Positions 63,367 to 64,000 of a stretch of 64,000 bases of DNA are shown in pieces. A program made the position numbers and the translations under genes. The stretch covers positions 310,001 to 374,000 of the forward strand of contig PKTR01000006.1 in NCBI GenBank assembly GCA_002869065.1, read 5' to 3'. The stretch comes from Hyphomicrobiales bacterium (GTDB lineage: Bacteria > Pseudomonadota > Alphaproteobacteria > Rhizobiales > Rhodobiaceae). Position 1 is the first letter of the stretch. The number at the start of each line of letters is the position of its first letter. A model generated the notes under the pieces. The model saw only the letters and a program-made list of their open reading frames with translations, was not told the origin of the DNA and ran no database searches.

Positions 63367-64000
63367 TCCGCGGCACTCCGCCCGGGCGCAACGCCAAGGC
63401 CAAGGTCCGGCCAAAGCCTGTCGACGCGGGATTTGGTTTCCTCGTCGACGGCCATCACCGTGCCGAATTCCCGCTCGGTTTCGGCGCCGATCTTCATCGT
63501 TGCGTCGATGCCGAGCTTGCCGCCAAGGCCGGTCTTCGGCGAGGCGAAGTCGAGATAGTCGATCGGCGTGTCGGTCAGCACGAGCAGGTCGCGCGAGGCA
63601 TCGGAGCGGGTCGAAACCGCCCACATCACGTCCTTCCAGTCGCGCGCGTTGACGTCCTCATCGACGGCGATGATCGTCTTCGTCAGCGCGAATTGCGGCA
63701 GCACGGACCACAGCCCCATCATCAGCCGCCGCGCATGGCCCGGATAGGCCTTCTTGAAGGCGACGATGGCGACTCGGTAGGAGGCGGTTTCCGGCGGTAG
63801 CCAGAAATCGACGATCTCCGGGAACTGGCGTTGCAGGAGCGGCAGAAACACGTCGTTGAACGCTTCGCCGATGACCGCCGGTTCGTCCGGCGCGCGGCCG
63901 GTGAAGGTCGAGACGTAGATCGCTTTCTTGCGCCGCGTGATCGCGGTCACCCGCAGCACAGGAAACGGTTCGACGGAGTTGTAGTAGCCGGTGTGGTCGC
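63363..64000 (-). CDS. ubiD: UbiD family decarboxylase, C-terminal part (5' end beyond the window)
   Basis: The frame is open to the right edge of the window. The visible 211 residues read [37 protein letters not shown], and end with [22 protein letters not shown]. These are the C-terminal signatures of 3-octaprenyl-4-hydroxybenzoate decarboxylase, which uses prenylated FMN from UbiX for ubiquinone synthesis. The N-terminal half lies outside the window. The coupling to ubiX supports the UbiD assignment. Confidence 0.92.
   Translation of the reverse strand, partial: DHTGYYNSVEPFPVLRVTAITRRKKAIYVSTFTGRAPDEPAVIGEAFNDVFLPLLQRQFPEIVDFWLPPETASYRVAIVAFKKAYPGHARRLMMGLWSVLPQFALTKTIIAVDEDVNARDWKDVMWAVSTRSDASRDLLVLTDTPIDYLDFASPKTGLGGKLGIDATMKIGAETEREFGTVMAVDEETKSRVDRLWPDLGLGVAPGRSAAE

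Overview
The window is G+C-rich, densely coded DNA from an alphaproteobacterium, most likely of the order Hyphomicrobiales (Rhizobiales). The reasons are the dxs-xseB-histone-deacetylase-like block, a RibB whose GTP-cyclohydrolase-II half has lost its metal cysteines, an orphan RTX protein, a 28-bp dispersed repeat of a kind I associate with rhizobial genomes, and two NMT1-type (xanthine) riboswitch candidates. No CRISPR array, insertion sequence, integrase, rRNA or phage gene was seen.

Positions 1-30 kb are mostly housekeeping. They hold the end of aroC, ribB, two rRNA-methyltransferase-type genes (RumA-like and TlyA), a Sco copper chaperone, an MFS transporter, a secreted RTX protein, and a two-gene diiron-oxygenase/ferredoxin-reductase module. 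Next come a peptidoglycan-binding lipid-free exported protein, dxs-xseB-HDAC-like-sua5, and an acyl-CoA dehydrogenase/enoyl-CoA hydratase/SDR operon. The rest is a DnaJ-type chaperone divergent from pdxH, a class III aminotransferase, a HAD phosphatase, an acyl-CoA synthetase, an MBL-fold hydrolase, a TadG-like protein, and tRNA-Pro(CGG) and tRNA-Gln(UUG).

Positions 30.8-54.7 kb form the notable region: an apparent purine-oxidation and nitrogen-scavenging island. It holds three isopenicillin-N-synthase-type Fe(II)/2-oxoglutarate oxygenases, two 8-oxoguanine-deaminase-type amidohydrolases (one interrupted by a single in-frame TAA), and a guanine-deaminase-type nucleobase deaminase. It has an NMT1-type ABC importer and a BMP-type (nucleoside/purine) ABC importer. 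It also encodes formamidase, a biuret-hydrolase-like and a second isochorismatase-fold hydrolase, a 5-formyl-THF cyclo-ligase-like protein, an HpxZ/AtzH-like protein, a GntR regulator and allophanate hydrolase. Control signals tie these together: four good sigma-54 promoters, two xanthine-riboswitch-like leaders (one in front of the NMT1 importer, one in front of a 2OG oxygenase), and TTGyATGCAA palindromes that suit the GntR regulator. I read this as import and oxidation of (oxidised) purines, with breakdown of the ring nitrogen through biuret-type and allophanate intermediates to ammonia under nitrogen limitation. The 2OG oxygenases could take the place of a molybdenum xanthine dehydrogenase, none of which is present in the window. 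The pathway is inference; the gene families and control signals are read from the sequence.

Positions 54.9-64 kb contain a methyltransferase, a multi-PAS hybrid-free histidine kinase with its response regulator, a stand-alone Card1/DUF1887-type nuclease domain protein, a DUF1045 2H-phosphoesterase, a formylglycine-type phosphonate-monoester-hydrolase/sulfatase relative, and ubiX-ubiD, which runs off the right edge.
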